Of a stretch of 64,000 bases of DNA, positions 7,352 to 16,050 are shown in pieces. The DNA is taken from assembly GCA_903864315.1 (NCBI GenBank), contig CAIPFK010000152.1:124001-188000 (forward strand), read 5' to 3'. The translations under genes were made by a program, and so were the position numbers. Numbering within the stretch: the first letter of the stretch is position 1; the number at the start of each line of letters is the position of its first letter. The notes under the pieces are model-generated. The model was given only the letters and a program-made list of their open reading frames with translations. It was not told where the DNA came from and did no database searches. The DNA comes from an uncultured Burkholderiales bacterium (GTDB lineage Bacteria; Pseudomonadota; Gammaproteobacteria; Burkholderiales; Burkholderiaceae_C).

Positions 7352-9976
7352 ATGAGCGAGTCTGTCACCAAGGCTGAAGCCCACACCCCCATGATGCAGC
7401 AGTACTTGGCCATCAAGGCCGAGTTCCCGTCCACGCTGGTGTTTTATCGCATGGGGGACTTCTATGAACTGTTTTTCGAGGACGCCAAAAAAGCGAGTGA
7501 TCTCTTGGGCATCACCCTCACCCACCGTGGACAAACGGCGGGGCAACCGATTGCCATGGCAGGCGTGCCCTATCATTCAGCCGAAGGCTATTTGGCCAAA
7601 CTTCTGCATCGCGGTGAGTCCGTGGCCATTTGCGAACAAGTGGGCGAGATCACTGGCAAAGGCCCTGTTGAGCGCAAAGTTGTTCGCGTCTTGACCCCGG
7701 GCACCGTCACCGACTCGGCGCTTTTGAGCGATAAAACCGAGTCCTACTTGTTGTCGGTCTTTGCCAGCGACAGGCCCAATTCACCCAAGGGCTGTGGACT
7801 GGCGTGGATGAGCCTCACCCAAAACACCATCTACCTCACTCAATGCGCCAAGGAAGATTGGCCATCTTGGATCAACCGAATTTCTCCCAAAGAGGTGATC
7901 CACCCACAAAGCATGCCCGAGCCTTTGAGGAGGCTCTTGGACGGTGCTGGCGTGCTCACCCCCAGAACGGATTGGCAGTTTGACCCAGCCCTTGGTGAGC
8001 GCAAATTGTGCACGCAGCTCATGGTGCAAACACTGGCCGCTTTTCATGCGGAGGATCTCCCCAACGCCCAAGCCGCTGTGGCGGCTCTCTTGGCCTATGC
8101 CGAGCACACCCAGGGGCAAACGCTCTCTCACATCAACCATGTCCAAGTCTTGGAAGACAAGAGCTTTATCGATGTGCCGGCCAACACCCGAAAAAATCTA
8201 GAGCTCTTGCAAACCTTGCGTGGGGAAGATTCGCCCACCTTGTTTTCCTTGCTCGATACGTGTCAAACGGCCATGGGTTCTCGCGAGCTCAAAGCGTGGA
8301 TCACTGAGCTGCCCATCTCACGCAGTGAACCCAAAGCGCGCCTGCAGTCGCTCAAAGCACTGCTCGACCCAGGCGAGGGAACACCCCATTTCCAAACCCT
8401 GCGACTGGCCTTGAAGGGGCAAGCCGATGTGCAACGCATCAGTGCACGCATTGCCTTGCAGCAAGTGCGTCCCCGAGAGTTGTTGGCCCTCGCGCGTGCG
8501 CTGGACGGCGCACACGAGGTGCACGCTTTATTGGCGCCTTTGAAGCACATCGATTATTTGGCCGCACTTCAAACCTCTTTGAATGTGCCCAAAGAGTGGT
8601 CACAACTCCTCACGCGCGCCATCTCAGCGCAGTGTGCGGCCTTGGTGCGAGATGGTGGGGTGTTCAGCACGGGCTATGACACAGAGCTTGATGAACTCAG
8701 GGACATTCAAAACAACTGTGATTCCTTTTTACTGGACCTTGAAGTCAAGGAGCGCGCGCGAACGGGCATCCACAACTTGCGGGTGCAATTCAACAAAGTG
8801 CATGGCTTTTTCATCGAAGTGAGCCAAGGGCAGTTGGACCGCATTCCGCTGGACTACAAGAGACGTCAAACCTTGAAAAACGCTGAGCGCTTCATCACGC
8901 CCGAGCTCAAAGCGTTTGAAGACAAGGCCTTGTCCGCCCAAGAAAGAGCCTTGTCGCGAGAGAAGTGGCTCTTTGAGCAACTCTTGGAGACGTTGCAGTC
9001 CTGGGTTCAAGCCTTGAGTGCGTTGGCCCAGGCGTTGGCCAAACTCGACGCACTGCTGGCCTTGGCCGAGCGCTCCGACACCCTGGGCTGGTGCGCACCC
9101 GAGTTTGTCAACCACCCCTGCATTGAGATTCTTCAAGGGCGCCATCCGGTCGTGGAGTCAAGGTTGGCATTGAGCTCGGGCAAGGCCTTCATTGGCAACT
9201 CGACCGAACTCGGCCCCAAGCACCGCATGCAAATCATCACGGGCCCCAACATGGGGGGTAAATCGACCTACATGCGCCAAGTAGCTCTCATTGTGCTCTT
9301 GGCCAGCATGGGCTCACATGTGCCGGCCAAGTCCTGTGTCTTGGGGCCCATCGATGCGATCCATACACGCATTGGTGCGGCTGACGACTTGGCCAATGCG
9401 CAGTCCACGTTCATGATGGAGATGACCGAAGCCGCTCTGATTTTGAACCACGCTGGCCCGCACAGTTTGGTGCTCATGGATGAAATTGGGCGTGGGACAT
9501 CGACCTCGGACGGCTTGTCCTTGGCCAGTGCCATTGCGGCATATTTGCACAACAAGTCCCAATCCTTCACGCTTTTTGCGACGCATTACTTTGAGCTCAC
9601 CGAGTTTCCCGCGCTTCACCACCATGCTTGCAATGTGCACCTGGGTGCGAGTGAGACCTCGAGTGGCGTGGTGTTTTTGCATGAAGTGCAACCCGGCGCC
9701 GCCAGCCAAAGCTATGGCATCCAAGTGGCCAAGTTGGCCGGTATTCCACACGCGGTCCTCCATCAAGCGCGTCAATTTCTTCAAGCGCTGCAGCAGCAAG
9801 GTGAAGATGCACGAGTACAAAACGACCTCTTTGCCACCCCTGTGACCCCAAGCCCAGTGGAAGACTCCATGGGCCTTCGAAGCGAGCTTCATGCGCAGCT
9901 CAGCGCATTGAACCCCGATCTTTTAACCCCCAAAGAGGCTTTGGACGCCCTTTACTCATTAAGAAAGTTGTTATGA
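7352..9976 (+). CDS. mutS: DNA mismatch repair protein MutS
   Basis: 874-aa mismatch-recognition ATPase that starts methyl-directed repair with MutL. The mismatch-reading F-x-E motif is at F37-Y38-E39 in [13 protein letters not shown]. The core, lever and clamp domains follow ([11 protein letters not shown] and [10 protein letters not shown] are clamp/lever motifs). The ATPase has Walker [10 protein letters not shown] near residue 631, Walker [14 protein letters not shown] and the FATHYFELT signature. The length is close to E. coli (853). The last codons overlap the next gene by four bases. Confidence 0.97.
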   Translation: MSESVTKAEAHTPMMQQYLAIKAEFPSTLVFYRMGDFYELFFEDAKKASDLLGITLTHRGQTAGQPIAMAGVPYHSAEGYLAKLLHRGESVAICEQVGEITGKGPVERKVVRVLTPGTVTDSALLSDKTESYLLSVFASDRPNSPKGCGLAWMSLTQNTIYLTQCAKEDWPSWINRISPKEVIHPQSMPEPLRRLLDGAGVLTPRTDWQFDPALGERKLCTQLMVQTLAAFHAEDLPNAQAAVAALLAYAEHTQGQTLSHINHVQVLEDKSFIDVPANTRKNLELLQTLRGEDSPTLFSLLDTCQTAMGSRELKAWITELPISRSEPKARLQSLKALLDPGEGTPHFQTLRLALKGQADVQRISARIALQQVRPRELLALARALDGAHEVHALLAPLKHIDYLAALQTSLNVPKEWSQLLTRAISAQCAALVRDGGVFSTGYDTELDELRDIQNNCDSFLLDLEVKERARTGIHNLRVQFNKVHGFFIEVSQGQLDRIPLDYKRRQTLKNAERFITPELKAFEDKALSAQERALSREKWLFEQLLETLQSWVQALSALAQALAKLDALLALAERSDTLGWCAPEFVNHPCIEILQGRHPVVESRLALSSGKAFIGNSTELGPKHRMQIITGPNMGGKSTYMRQVALIVLLASMGSHVPAKSCVLGPIDAIHTRIGAADDLANAQSTFMMEMTEAALILNHAGPHSLVLMDEIGRGTSTSDGLSLASAIAAYLHNKSQSFTLFATHYFELTEFPALHHHACNVHLGASETSSGVVFLHEVQPGAASQSYGIQVAKLAGIPHAVLHQARQFLQALQQQGEDARVQNDLFATPVTPSPVEDSMGLRSELHAQLSALNPDLLTPKEALDALYSLRKLL

Positions 9977-10812
9977 CTTACTGTGTTGCCGTCAAACTCA
10001 AGGCTGGCTTGGTTTTTCTCTCTGACTCCAGAACCAATGCAGGACTGGATCAAATCAGCACGTTTCGCAAAATGATCGTTTACGAAAAACCCAACGATCG
10101 CTTCATGGTGCTTCTCACTGCGGGTAACTTGAGCATTGCCCAGTCCATTCGAGAAATCTTGCAAGTCGAACGCGTCAAAGACACCTCGGCCGCGTCGGGC
10201 GAAGAAGAATCGATCACCATTTGGAGTGCGAAGAGTATGTTTGACGCCACCCGAGTGTTGGGCCAGGCCGTGAGACGGGTGTATGAACGCGACGGGGCCT
10301 CACTGAAAGCCGCTGGCGTGGACTTCAATGTCTCCTTGGTCTTTGGTGGTCAAATCAAAGGCGAAGGCATGCGACTGTTTCAAGTGTATTCGGCCGGTAA
10401 TTTCATTGAAGCCACGCCAGAGACGCCTTACTTTCAGATTGGAGAGTCCAAGTACGGCAAACCCGTCTTGGACCGGGTGATCAGCCCAAACACTCCCTTG
10501 GATGAGGCCACCAAATGTTTGCTCGTCTCCATGGACTCCACGCTCAAGTCCAACCTTTCGGTGGGGTTACCGCTGGACTTGGCGGTCTATGAAGTGGATC
10601 AATACCAGTCGCACAAATTGCTCTGCTTGGATGAGAACAATCCCTACTTCAAGATGCTCCACACCTCCTGGGGGGACAAACTGCGCGAGGTCTTTGATGG
10701 CATTGAAGACCCGATGTGGAATGGCGAAGCGGCCTCCCATCCCATTGTGAGTGAGAGCTCAACCACACAGGCCTTGCGCAAAATCGCCAATGCTTCGCAA
10801 AAGTTGATCTGA
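9973..10812 (+). CDS. Anbu, ancestral proteasome-like beta-subunit peptidase
   Basis: 279-aa Ntn-hydrolase of the Anbu (ancestral beta subunit) family, related to HslV and the 20S proteasome. It starts [20 protein letters not shown]; removal of Met exposes Thr as nucleophile, with Asp18 and Lys33 placed like proteasome Asp17 and Lys33. Motif ISTFRKM and the [12 protein letters not shown] strand are typical Anbu features. Known Anbu proteins form open helical rings, and their substrates remain poorly defined. In many proteobacteria anbu sits beside alpha-E, circularly permuted ATP-grasp and transglutaminase genes; none is here. Instead it overlaps mutS by four bases (ATGA), so it is probably co-expressed with it. 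Confidence 0.88.
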   Translation: MTYCVAVKLKAGLVFLSDSRTNAGLDQISTFRKMIVYEKPNDRFMVLLTAGNLSIAQSIREILQVERVKDTSAASGEEESITIWSAKSMFDATRVLGQAVRRVYERDGASLKAAGVDFNVSLVFGGQIKGEGMRLFQVYSAGNFIEATPETPYFQIGESKYGKPVLDRVISPNTPLDEATKCLLVSMDSTLKSNLSVGLPLDLAVYEVDQYQSHKLLCLDENNPYFKMLHTSWGDKLREVFDGIEDPMWNGEAASHPIVSESSTTQALRKIANASQKLI

Positions 10813-10881
10813 TCCTTGCACCCAACAAACCGATGGGTTCCTGGGGCTTGTCTTGGGTCTGGTTATCGCGATGAGTGAAGC

Positions 10882-11475
10882 TCAATTGCGACAACTCACC
10901 GAGCTGCCCAACGCATCGGGCTCGATCCACACCCAACGGAAATAGCCCGCGTGCATCTGCACCGACAAGCACTGGCCAATTTCTAGGCGGCCAAAAACTG
11001 CCGGCGACAAGGGCAGCGTGATCACCCGCGCATTGAATGCGGCGTGGGCAACGTGCACCGTGTCGCGACCATAGCGCGGGGATCGGTTGGGGTGCTTGCT
11101 CACAATTTCAACCGTTTGCTCCATGGCGGGCTCGGTGTCGAGTTGAGCATTGAAAAAACACAGGCCACTCCAAGTTGCGGCCCCCATCAAACACACCAAG
11201 CCCACATCCATGAGCAATAGGTTCCAGTAAGGAGTGGGCCGACTTGGATTGAAAGCATCGCGCTGCATCGAGGCCCTTTGCCAGCAAGTGAACAAGTGCA
11301 ACAGCAAAAATACCACTCCAAAAATCAAGAAGATGGCCTGCGGTGCCAAGGTGTACTGCGCGTGGTTGCCTTGAGTGGTAAAACCAATGGTGACACCAAG
11401 CAAGAGCAAACTTGTCCAAGTTTTGAATGGATAGAGATTGATGTACAACTCCTTTTTCCTGGAAAAAAGACGCAT
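10882..11475 (-). CDS. Hypothetical membrane protein
   Basis: 197-aa protein I do not recognise. Three hydrophobic segments are visible: about 17-32 (TWTSLLLLGVTIGF), 42-62 (PQAIFLIFGVVFLLLHLF) and 84-107 (WNLLLMDVGLVCLMGAATWSGLCFF). The remaining ~90 residues form a soluble domain with strands such as VHVAHAAFNARVITLPLSP and the VWIEP end. The N terminus is Lys/Arg-rich, so by the positive-inside rule it should be cytoplasmic and the soluble domain periplasmic. It is convergent with anbu and preceded by a very AT-rich stretch at 11520-11580. It could be a small envelope protein; function unknown. Confidence 0.65.
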   Translation of the reverse strand: MRLFSRKKELYINLYPFKTWTSLLLLGVTIGFTTQGNHAQYTLAPQAIFLIFGVVFLLLHLFTCWQRASMQRDAFNPSRPTPYWNLLLMDVGLVCLMGAATWSGLCFFNAQLDTEPAMEQTVEIVSKHPNRSPRYGRDTVHVAHAAFNARVITLPLSPAVFGRLEIGQCLSVQMHAGYFRWVWIEPDALGSSVSCRN

Positions 11476-11519
11476 GAAAACATCCCAGAGTCTGCCATCA
11501 ACAGGATGGCTCAGGATTT

Positions 11520-11578
11520 TTTATAATTATATTGAATTATTTTATTTTTAAATATTAATTTAAAAGAATTCATATTTT
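11520..11578. promoter_or_regulatory. AT-rich upstream region of the small membrane protein gene
   Basis: About 58 bases are almost pure A/T, between the start of the hypothetical membrane gene (11475) and the end of uppP (11676). Several TATAAT-like hexamers occur on both strands, so no single promoter can be picked. It probably drives the minus-strand gene at 11475, possibly as an UP element or nucleoid-protein site. Confidence 0.35.
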
Positions 11579-11675
11579 CGCGTGCGCAGTGTTGTGCGGC
11601 TTGCACGGGGAGAGACTGGGATCTTTCCCATGGCCAACGCAGGCCCCATCCGGGCCCAAGAAAACCGACCTCCAA

Positions 11676-12530
11676 TCAAGCGCCACCCCAACTCACGAGC
11701 CCAGAGCTCACGCTCGCCCAGATGAACACACCAAAGACAATGCGGTAGTAGGCAAAGGGTACAAAACTATGCGTGGCCACGTAGCGCAGCAACCATTTCA
11801 CGCACACCCAGGCACTGATGAAAGAGACCACCAAGCCCGTGATAAAGAGTGGCGCATCGGCCACGCTCAGCAAGTGACGGGCTTTGAACAAACTGTACCC
11901 ACCGGCGGCCAGCAACGTGGGGATGGCCAAATAGAAAGAAAACTCGGTGGCGGCCTTGCGACTGAGACCCAAAAACATCCCCCCAATGATGGTGGCGCCC
12001 GAGCGCGAGGTGCCTGGAATCATCGCCAAGCACTGCACCAACCCCACCTTCAATGCATCTTTGCGAGTCATGGACTCCACATTCAAAATTCTCACATCGT
12101 CATTGGGGTGGTGATTGGCCTCCTTGGAGGTGGTGCGTTTTTCAGCCCACAAAATGATCAGTCCCCCCAAAACAAATGTGCTCGCCACCACTTCGGGGGT
12201 GAACAAATGGTCTTTGATCCAGTGCCCCAAGAGCAAGCCAAAAAAAGCCGCAGGCAAGAACGCGATGATGATATTCAAGGTGAACTCTTGCGCCATGCGA
12301 GAGCGCGGCAAGGCCAGCACGGTTTGAGAAATCTTTTGCCAAAACACCAACACCACCGCAAAAATGGCACCCGACTGAATGGCGATATCAAACACCTTGG
12401 CACGTTCATCGTCAAACCCGAGCAAAGAGCCTAGGAGAACCAAATGGCCCGTTGAAGAAATGGGCAAAAATTCCGTCAATCCTTCCACCAAACCCATGGC
12501 GCTAGCTTTGAGAAAAAGTATCCAATCCAC
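11676..12530 (-). CDS. uppP: Undecaprenyl-diphosphatase UppP (BacA)
   Basis: Integral membrane phosphatase that recycles undecaprenyl pyrophosphate to the monophosphate carrier for peptidoglycan and other wall polymers; overexpression gives bacitracin resistance. The two active-site motifs are clear: [15 protein letters not shown] near residues 15-29 and [10 protein letters not shown] about two-thirds along. Eight or so hydrophobic segments follow the family pattern. I chose the GTG at 12530 (VDWILFLKA...), because AAGGA lies six to ten bases upstream and this gives 284 aa, close to the usual 270-285; upstream ATGs would add an implausible Cys/His-rich leader. Confidence 0.93.
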   Translation of the reverse strand: MDWILFLKASAMGLVEGLTEFLPISSTGHLVLLGSLLGFDDERAKVFDIAIQSGAIFAVVLVFWQKISQTVLALPRSRMAQEFTLNIIIAFLPAAFFGLLLGHWIKDHLFTPEVVASTFVLGGLIILWAEKRTTSKEANHHPNDDVRILNVESMTRKDALKVGLVQCLAMIPGTSRSGATIIGGMFLGLSRKAATEFSFYLAIPTLLAAGGYSLFKARHLLSVADAPLFITGLVVSFISAWVCVKWLLRYVATHSFVPFAYYRIVFGVFIWASVSSGLVSWGGA

Positions 12531-12770
12531 TGTGCCGTCCTTATGAAACCAAAACATGGGGTGTGAGTGCTTGCATCTGCACTTCACGCAATCGTGCATT
12601 ATCGCCAATAATGGTCGCTTGCGATGCACACCCCAAGCCCGTTTTGAGCACTGGAGCCATCTATTGCCCGACAACTTGACGAGCGACACATTGCAAGAAA
12701 AAAGTAATATTTATGACACGCTTCATTCATCCCTCGGGCCAAACGGCGCTGAAGCGCATAAAATCGATGA

Positions 12771-14594
12771 ATGAGCACAAATTCCCCCCCCACCAAGCCT
12801 CAAGACGGCTTGGCCTCACCCCTAGAAAAACCCAGCCATTTTTTGCGTCAAATCATTGAGCAAGATCTGGCACAGGGCACCTACGCTGGGCGTCACTGGG
12901 CGGGGTCTCCTGGGGGATTGGCCCATCAGGGCCAAGGCCCGTTGGACACAGCGCGCATTCGCACACGCTTTCCGCCTGAGCCCAATGGGTACTTGCACAT
13001 TGGACACGCCAAAAGCATTTGCATCAACTTTGGACTGGCACAAGACTACCAAGGCGTGTGCCACATGCGTTTTGATGACACCAATCCAGAAAAAGAAGAC
13101 ACCGAATATGTGAATTCGATTTTGGATGCGGTGAAGTGGTTGGGCTTTGGCTGGGAGAGCGAGGTCAATGGCCAAACCGTCTCGCATTTGTTTCAAGCCA
13201 GTGATTATTTTGATTTCATGCATGCCTGCGCAGTCGCCCTCATTGAGGCGAACTTGGCCTATGTGGACGAGCAAAGTGCGCAAGAGATGCGAGACAACCG
13301 TGGCGACTTCACCACCCCAGGAAAGAACAGCCCCTATCGGGATCGATCTGTGGGGGAGAACTTGCAGCGTTTCAAAGACATGCGAGGCGGCTTGCTGGCC
13401 GATGGCTCGGCAGTTCTACGAGCCAAGATCGACATGGCCTCTCCCAATTTGAACCTCAGAGACCCAGCCATTTACCGCATTCGAAAAGCCCACCACCACC
13501 GCACCCAGGATGTGTGGTGCATCTACCCGATGTACACCTTTGCGCACCCCATTGAGGATGCGTTGGAGCAAATCACCCACAGCATTTGCACACTCGAGTT
13601 TGAAGATCAACGCCCTTTTTACGACTGGCTTTTGGCGCGCTTGATTGAGCTCAATCTCTTACCCTCCCCCCCGCCCAAACAAGTCGAGTTTGCACGGTTG
13701 AATTTGACCTATGTGGTCACCAGCAAAAGAAAACTCGCCCAATTGGTGAACGATGCTCATGTCTTTGGTTGGGATGACCCACGCATGCCCACCATTGTGG
13801 GACTCAGGCGGCGAGGCTACACGCCAGAGAGCATTCGGCTCTTTATCGAACGCATCGGCGTCACCAAGAGCGACAGTTGGATTGACTACAGCACCCTTGA
13901 GGCTTGTTTGCGTGAAGACTTGGAGGGCAAGGCCGCCCGCGCCATGGCAGTGTTGGACCCTGTGGAACTCGTCCTCACCAACTGGTCTGAGGTGATGGGC
14001 AACGAGGCGTTTGAACGCGTGAGCGCCCCAGCACACCCACACCACCCTCAGATGGGGGTGCGTGAATTCTTATTCTCACCCAAGCTTTGGATTGAGCGCA
14101 GTGATTTCGAACTCGAGCCGGCGAAAGGTTTTTTCAGACTCTTTCCTGGCAATAAAGTTCGTCTCAAATACGGACACGTGATCGAGTGCTTGGGGGCCGA
14201 TGTCAACGAGTCTGGCGAGGTCATTCGTGTGAACGCCAAGCTCATCCCTGATACCAAAAGTGGCACCCCAGGCGCCAACTCCGTGAAGGTCAAGGGAGTG
14301 ATCACGTGGGTGAGTGCCATGGATGCGTTGCCAGCTGTGGTGCGCATCTATGACCGCCTCTTCACGCAAGCTCAACCCGATGCTGGGGGACAAGACTTTT
14401 TGAGCTGTTTGAATCCGAACAGCTTGTCTGAGGTACACGCCATGGTGGAGCCCTCTCTCATCAAAGCCCTGCCGGGTGAGTCTTATCAATTCGAGAGACT
14501 GGGGTATTTTGTGGCCGACCGGCTCGATAGCCAACCCCAGGCCTTGGTCTTTAACAAGACCACGGGTCTCAAAGACTCTTGGACCACACCCTGA
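12771..14594 (+). CDS. glnS: Glutaminyl-tRNA synthetase
   Basis: 607-aa class I aminoacyl-tRNA synthetase charging tRNA-Gln. PEPNGYLHIGHAKS (about residues 69-82) contains the HIGH motif, and VTSKRKLAQLV (about 317-327) contains the KMSKS-equivalent loop. The C-terminal beta-barrel anticodon-binding domains run from about 375 to the end, with ESYQFERLGYFVAD typical of GlnRS. It is slightly longer than E. coli GlnRS (554) because of an N-terminal extension of about 40 residues. A direct GlnRS means the cell does not rely only on GatCAB for Gln-tRNA. It is divergent from uppP across about 240 bp. Confidence 0.96.
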   Translation: MSTNSPPTKPQDGLASPLEKPSHFLRQIIEQDLAQGTYAGRHWAGSPGGLAHQGQGPLDTARIRTRFPPEPNGYLHIGHAKSICINFGLAQDYQGVCHMRFDDTNPEKEDTEYVNSILDAVKWLGFGWESEVNGQTVSHLFQASDYFDFMHACAVALIEANLAYVDEQSAQEMRDNRGDFTTPGKNSPYRDRSVGENLQRFKDMRGGLLADGSAVLRAKIDMASPNLNLRDPAIYRIRKAHHHRTQDVWCIYPMYTFAHPIEDALEQITHSICTLEFEDQRPFYDWLLARLIELNLLPSPPPKQVEFARLNLTYVVTSKRKLAQLVNDAHVFGWDDPRMPTIVGLRRRGYTPESIRLFIERIGVTKSDSWIDYSTLEACLREDLEGKAARAMAVLDPVELVLTNWSEVMGNEAFERVSAPAHPHHPQMGVREFLFSPKLWIERSDFELEPAKGFFRLFPGNKVRLKYGHVIECLGADVNESGEVIRVNAKLIPDTKSGTPGANSVKVKGVITWVSAMDALPAVVRIYDRLFTQAQPDAGGQDFLSCLNPNSLSEVHAMVEPSLIKALPGESYQFERLGYFVADRLDSQPQALVFNKTTGLKDSWTTP

Positions 14595-14724
14595 ACAGCG
14601 CATGGCGACTCGCCTGTCCACATTGAAATCAACCATTGACCCATTCCTCAATCGGGCCAATCCATTCAAGTGCTGGAATCAATGCAGACGGTAGATTCAA
14701 TCCAATCGTCTAAAAATTGCGAGA

Positions 14725-14748
14725 CGTCAAGCGCAAAGACGCTTGACG
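14725..14748. repeat. Perfect 9-bp inverted repeat downstream of glnS
   Basis: CGTCAAGCG at 14725-14733 and CGCTTGACG at 14740-14748 flank the loop CAAAGA. It has no following T-run. It may act as the glnS transcript end, or as a protein-binding palindrome for the downstream gene. Confidence 0.5.
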
Positions 14749-14788
14749 CTTACACATGTGGAACAGTCAATCCAGCGACTTGCCAGCA

Positions 14789-14802
14789 GTGATCTGCATC
14801 AA
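14789..14802 (+). promoter_or_regulatory. FNR/ANR-like binding site
   Basis: GTGAT-CTGC-ATCAA matches nine of ten defined positions of the FNR/ANR consensus TTGAT-N4-ATCAA. Its centre lies about 69 bases upstream of the next gene's ATG. A possible -10 (TAGAAT) is at 14853-14858, with no good -35, as expected for an activator-dependent promoter. Confidence 0.45.
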
Positions 14803-14864
14803 AGTGTATGTCCTTGGACGTGCGTGTTCCATCCAGGATATGCATTTTGTCCTAGAATGAACCG

Positions 14865-15236
14865 ATGCGCAAATTATGTCTCCTCCTTTGTATTGGCTTG
14901 CTAAGCAGCATGTTTCATGCAACGGCCATGCCTGTCGTGACTATTCCTCTAGAGCAAAATGACGTGACTCAATCTCACTTGAGTCATGGGTGTGATGAAG
15001 CGCCAACTTCATCCGATAGCAAGCAATGCAAAATCGGCGCTCACATCTGCTGCCTTGGTATTGCAGCAGCCACCAGCAATAAAGTCACCCTCAACGACAC
15101 TCTTACTCAGTTATTCAATCCGATTTTTAAAACGCTATCCTTGCAAATTGACCCAGATCAAAGATTCAAACCTCCGCAACCCTCTCTTGAAAAGCTAACT
15201 CTTCTTGCCCAAAACTGGGCTGTTTTTGTTGACTGA
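14865..15236 (+). CDS. Hypothetical secreted Cys-containing protein
   Basis: 123-aa protein with a clear Sec signal peptide: MRKLCLLLCIGLLSSMFHATA, with probable cleavage after ATA or nearby. The mature part has four Cys (H-G-C-D, K-Q-C-K, H-I-C-C-L) and several His within about 25 residues (about 41-66), then a Gln/Pro/Leu-rich tail. The Cys/His spacing could bind a metal or form disulfides; this resembles small periplasmic metal-related proteins but no family is recognised. It is ten bases upstream of the next gene and probably in one operon with it, behind the FNR-like site. Its codon composition is AT-richer than its neighbours. Confidence 0.6.
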   Translation: MRKLCLLLCIGLLSSMFHATAMPVVTIPLEQNDVTQSHLSHGCDEAPTSSDSKQCKIGAHICCLGIAAATSNKVTLNDTLTQLFNPIFKTLSLQIDPDQRFKPPQPSLEKLTLLAQNWAVFVD

Positions 15237-15249
15237 TTAGGAGAAATTG

Positions 15250-15762
15250 ATGAATATGACGCATTACATGGAGTTACTTGCAAGTAACCAACCATGGAAC
15301 CTTTTGATTTTTATGGCGGTCCCAGTGATCTTGGCTGAGACCTTGGCAATCACTGAGCTCTATGTGCTCTTTACTCGAACCCATCAAGGCTGGGTTCACG
15401 GCCTCAACCGAGCAGCTGGAGTGACCGTTGGCCTGTATTTCATTGGTGTCATCATCTATTTGATGAACACGGCAGTTTTACCCATCACGAAAGCCGGCGA
15501 GTGGCGAACCATCATTGATGTGATTGCTGTTGGTAGCTACTTGATAGGTGGATTGCCTTTGATCTACATTGCTGTGCAAGAGTTGGGTTTGGTCAACTCA
15601 ACAGCTGCAGATGAACAAAAGCGCAAAGTTCACGCTATATGTGTAGCATTGTTCTTGGTTTTTGGCCATATCGCAATGATTGCGGGGATGCTGGATCCAA
15701 CGCTACTTGGAGATGTCACAAAGGCTTCTGAGGAAATGCCAATGATGCACAACCATCAATAA
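15250..15762 (+). CDS. Four-helix integral membrane protein (DUF6803-like)
   Basis: 170-aa membrane protein. The ATG at 15250 follows AGGAG with six bases spacing, better than the TTG one codon earlier. Four hydrophobic helices are visible (about 17-40, 60-80, 94-114, 136-158), with conserved-looking polar residues E30/E37 inside helix 1 and the FGHIAMIAGMLDP segment in helix 4. The end is Met/His-rich (MPMMHNHQ), which could hold a metal. It resembles the uncharacterised DUF6803 family; this assignment is from memory of sequence style and tentative. It is paired with the secreted Cys-containing protein upstream, and the operon ends at the terminator at 15773. Confidence 0.65.
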   Translation: MNMTHYMELLASNQPWNLLIFMAVPVILAETLAITELYVLFTRTHQGWVHGLNRAAGVTVGLYFIGVIIYLMNTAVLPITKAGEWRTIIDVIAVGSYLIGGLPLIYIAVQELGLVNSTAADEQKRKVHAICVALFLVFGHIAMIAGMLDPTLLGDVTKASEEMPMMHNHQ

Positions 15763-15772
15763 GATTCGATTC

Positions 15773-15804
15773 AAGAGCTCACGATTGCAGTGGGCTCTTT
15801 TTTT
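15773..15804 (+). terminator. Intrinsic terminator of the FNR-box operon
   Basis: Stem AAGAGC/CAC pairs with GTG/GCTCTT around a seven-base loop, followed by an uninterrupted T-run to 15804. It lies ten bases after the stop of the membrane protein gene. Confidence 0.85.
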
Positions 15805-16020
15805 GAGTGTTCAAGGTTATTCATGCAGTGGCCAATCACCCAATGCCTGATTTCAGCTGGTGAGGTGGTTGTGATTTCAGAGGTGGCCTAACGCAGTGGT
15901 AAGCTTGGCGGCTTGTTGGCCGCACTGGGTAGAACTTCAATGGCACCGAGTAAAAAAACATGGATGCTTGCGCTGTTCAAACTTCAATCAAAGCCAACAA
16001 CCATGGTGTTCAAACGTTTA

Positions 16021-16050
16021 AAAGTGGTCAGAAGTGGTCAGAAGTGGTCA
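16021..16050. repeat. Three tandem 10-bp repeats
   Basis: Units AAAGTGGTCA, GAAGTGGTCA, GAAGTGGTCA are back to back. The last TCA (16048-16050) is the stop codon of the minus-strand outer-membrane protein gene, so copy-number changes would alter its 3' end region but not its coding length. Confidence 0.9.

Noticed and set aside
11589-12434. 281-codon plus-strand frame across uppP
   Set aside because: Antisense to uppP; the product is Gln/His/Arg-rich, typical of a shadow frame.
14744-14771. TTGAC...GTCAA pair as an FNR site
   Set aside because: The half-sites are 18 bases apart, far from the 4-base spacing; the good match is at 14789-14802.
15880-15955. tRNA-like stretch with GGTGGCCTAACGC and a GCGGC/GCCGC stem
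   Set aside because: No cloverleaf could be built; the acceptor ends do not pair and there is no T-loop.
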